DNA of 64,000 nt from Streptomyces hokutonensis. Its GTDB lineage: Bacteria > Actinomycetota > Actinomycetes > Streptomycetales > Streptomycetaceae. The DNA lies in contig NZ_BARG01000018.1 of assembly GCF_000376565.1 (NCBI RefSeq), positions 290,643 to 354,642 of the forward strand, read 5' to 3'. Shown here piece by piece: positions 62,264 through 64,000 of this stretch (positions are counted from its first letter, which is position 1; each line of letters begins with the position of its first letter). Below the pieces are notes generated by a model. The model was not told the DNA's origin. It did no database searches and was given only the letters and a program-made list of their open reading frames with translations. A program made the position numbers and the translations under genes.

Positions 62264-63873
62264 CTGCTGATAGGTGCGGAGGCCCAGTCTCTCGGCCGCG
62301 GCGGGATCAGAGTGGTCGCCCGTGCCGCCGGTGTCCGTGAGGCCAGGGTATCTGCCGGAATACGCGAACTCGCCTCCGGAGAAGCCCCGTTGGGACGCAT
62401 CCGACGGCCCGGCGCCGGCCGCAAACGCGTCGCCGATCTGAACCCGGCCGTCCGCACGGCGCTCCTGACACTGGTCGAGCCCGACGTGCGCGGGGATCCT
62501 ATGTCGCCGCTGCGCTGGACCACCAACTCCACCCGCAAGCTCGCCGAGGAACTGACCCGGCAAGGCCACAGGATCTGCGCGGACACGGTGGGCGACCTGC
62601 TGCGTGAGGAGGGCTTCAGCCTGCAGAGCAACGCCAAGACCCTGGAAGGCAAGCAACACCCCGACCGGGACGCCCAGTTCCACTACCTCAACGAACAGGC
62701 CCGCGACCACCAGGACGGCGGGGCTCCGGTGATCAGTGTGGACACGAAGAAAAAGGAGCTGGTCGGCCCGTTCAAGAACAACGGCCGTGAATGGGAGCCC
62801 AGAGTCGCGCCGGTACGGGTCGACACCCACGACTTCCCCCACCGCGAGCTGGGCAGAGCAGTGCCCTACGGCATCTACGACGTCACTGCGAATACCGGCT
62901 GGGTCAATGTGGGCACCGACCATGACACCGCCGCGTTCGCCGTCGAGTCCATCCGCCGCTGGTGGAACAGGGCCGGGCGGGCCCTCTATCCCACGGCTGG
63001 CCGGCTGCTGATCACCGCGGATGCGGGCGGATCCAACGGCTATCGCACCCGCACCTGGAAGACCGAACTCGCCCGGCTCGCTGCCGAGTCCGGCCTGACG
63101 ATCACCGTCTGCCACCTGCCGCCCGGAACATCGAAGTGGAACCGGATCGAGCACCGGTTGTTCTCCCACATCACCATGAACTGGCGCGGCAGGCCCCTGA
63201 CCAGCCACGAAGTCATCGTCGAGAGCATCGCCGCGACCACCACCAAGACCGGCCTGACAGTTCACGCCGAACTCGACACCAACCCCTACCCCACCGGCAT
63301 CCAGGTCAGCGACGACGAGATCGCCGCCTTGCCGATCACCCGCCACCGCTTCCACGGCGACTGGAACTACACCCTCCACCCCCAGCATCCGACAGACGCG
63401 GCGACGACCGACAGCACCTCAGACCAGGCCGCGGTGAGCAGTCCGCCCCGCCTCACGCGGCATTCACTGCAGGACCCAGAACTGACCGGGATGACCCGCC
63501 AACAGCTCTGCGGGCTCATCGAGACGCCCTGACTCCCGCGCTGGAGGTTCAACGTGAGCACGTGCTCCGCACGCGTCGCGGTCACGAGCGCCTGGTGGCC
63601 CCCGGCACAGGTGCCAAAGCCAAACTGACTCCAGCCGACCGGATCCTGGTCACCGTGCTACACCTGCGCAAACTCGCCACCATGGACCTCCTCGGCCAGC
63701 TCTTTGGCGTCACGGCCATGACCATCAGCCGTGCGAAGCAGGAAGTCCACCCGCTCCTCGAAGCACACGGCCACTCCGTCAGCACCTCTACCGCCCGCTT
63801 CCGGACACCAGCAGACGTCGCGACGTTCCTCGCTCCCGACCCCGCCAAGACCAGGGCCAAAAAGACGAGTTAA
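62264..63873 (+). pseudogene. ISAzo13-family transposase, N-terminally truncated and frameshifted at the 3' end
   Basis: Homologous to 15056-16722 but a distinct copy. The frame opens at the ISAs1 border (LLIGAEAQSLGRGGIR). It runs intact through 'VISVDTKKKELVGPFKNNGREW', 'LLITADAGGSNGYRTRTWKTE' and 'SKWNRIEHRLFSHITMNWRGRPL' to a stop at 63532. The C-terminal helix-turn-helix extension (KLTPADRILVTVLHLRKLATMDLLGQLFGV) continues in another frame to 63873, implying an indel near 63525. The catalytic domain is complete, but the N-terminus is lost; ATG/GTG codons from 62312 might allow a shortened product. Confidence 0.8.
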
Positions 63874-64000
63874 AGATCTGCACGCCCATACGGCCGGTAA
63901 CGCAATCTTCCACACCGACCGCGGTCAATATACGTCTATCCAATTCCGGGAAACATTGGCGGAGTTGGACCTCCGTCAGAGCACAGGCCGAACCGGCTCG
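63874..64000 (+). pseudogene. IS3-family transposase (integrase core) fragment at window edge
   Basis: Frame encoding 'AIFHTDRGQYTSIQFRETLAEL' and 'LRQSTGRTGS', the rve-domain motif of IS3 OrfB (HSDRGSQYTS...SMGRTGSxYDNA). It begins directly after the ISAzo13 tail, so the upstream part is missing. It runs off the window. Confidence 0.75.

Overview
The window is high-GC actinobacterial DNA, most probably a Streptomyces chromosome. Evidence: strong third-position GC bias, frequent GTG starts, 4-nt GTGA/ATGA translational overlaps, an LmbU-family regulator, a DUF2637 plasmid-spread fragment, and a secreted LamG plus RHS polymorphic-toxin pair. No rRNA, tRNA or CRISPR was found.

Layout. (1) 0.5-11.1 kb: a secreted LamG protein, a 2174-residue RHS protein ending in a papain-fold (Tox-PL type) toxin domain, and a small immunity gene. 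A nearly identical copy of the first ~650 bp recurs at 14.4-15.0 kb and is cut by an ISAzo13-type element. (2) 11.5-21 kb: a mobile-element graveyard. It holds an IS5-type element that beheads a Tat-secreted gene, a frameshifted ISAzo13 element, fragments of DUF2637 and HNH-nuclease genes, IS5 and IS110 debris, and one intact Eis-like acetyltransferase. (3) 21.0-25.9 kb: a KedN5-like radical SAM gene, a decayed LmbU-type regulator, and a large membrane glycerophosphotransferase-like gene with its own terminator. (4) 25.8-60.5 kb: a large, apparently undescribed biosynthetic gene cluster. (5) 60.9-64 kb: ISAs1, ISAzo13 and IS3 elements close the window.

The cluster has two halves. The left half (25.8-42.8 kb) holds parts expected for making a carrier-bound, decarboxylated and hydroxylated amino acid: an AMP-forming ligase, a free acyl carrier protein, a fold-III PLP decarboxylase, an acyl-CoA-dehydrogenase-like flavoprotein, and a luciferase-like monooxygenase with a flavin reductase. 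It also carries a lone condensation domain, two GT2 glycosyltransferases, a GalE-type epimerase, a class III aminotransferase, a zinc dehydrogenase, an MFS exporter and a HAD phosphatase. Three of its promoter regions share an inverted repeat, TTGGCC-N6/7-GGCCAA, a candidate operator; a small LuxR-type regulator is encoded there. The logic resembles the butirosin 4-amino-2-hydroxybutyrate pathway (BtrK/BtrI/BtrO/BtrV).

The right half (43-60.5 kb) holds a B12 radical SAM enzyme, a GT4 glycosyltransferase, an LmbU regulator, UDP-glucuronate-decarboxylase-like and GDP-mannose-dehydratase-like enzymes, a KAS III-like acyltransferase, a class III aminotransferase, a P-loop nucleotide-kinase-like protein, a thymidylate-synthase homologue, an adenylation-carrier didomain, two ABC exporter subunits and a tandem GNAT. 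The thymidylate-synthase homologue has Asp exactly where Asn177 of E. coli ThyA sits, the change that marks cytosine-nucleotide hydroxymethylases. The most economical reading is a glycosylated, aminoacylated natural product, possibly containing a 5-modified cytosine nucleoside. I cannot match it to a known compound.
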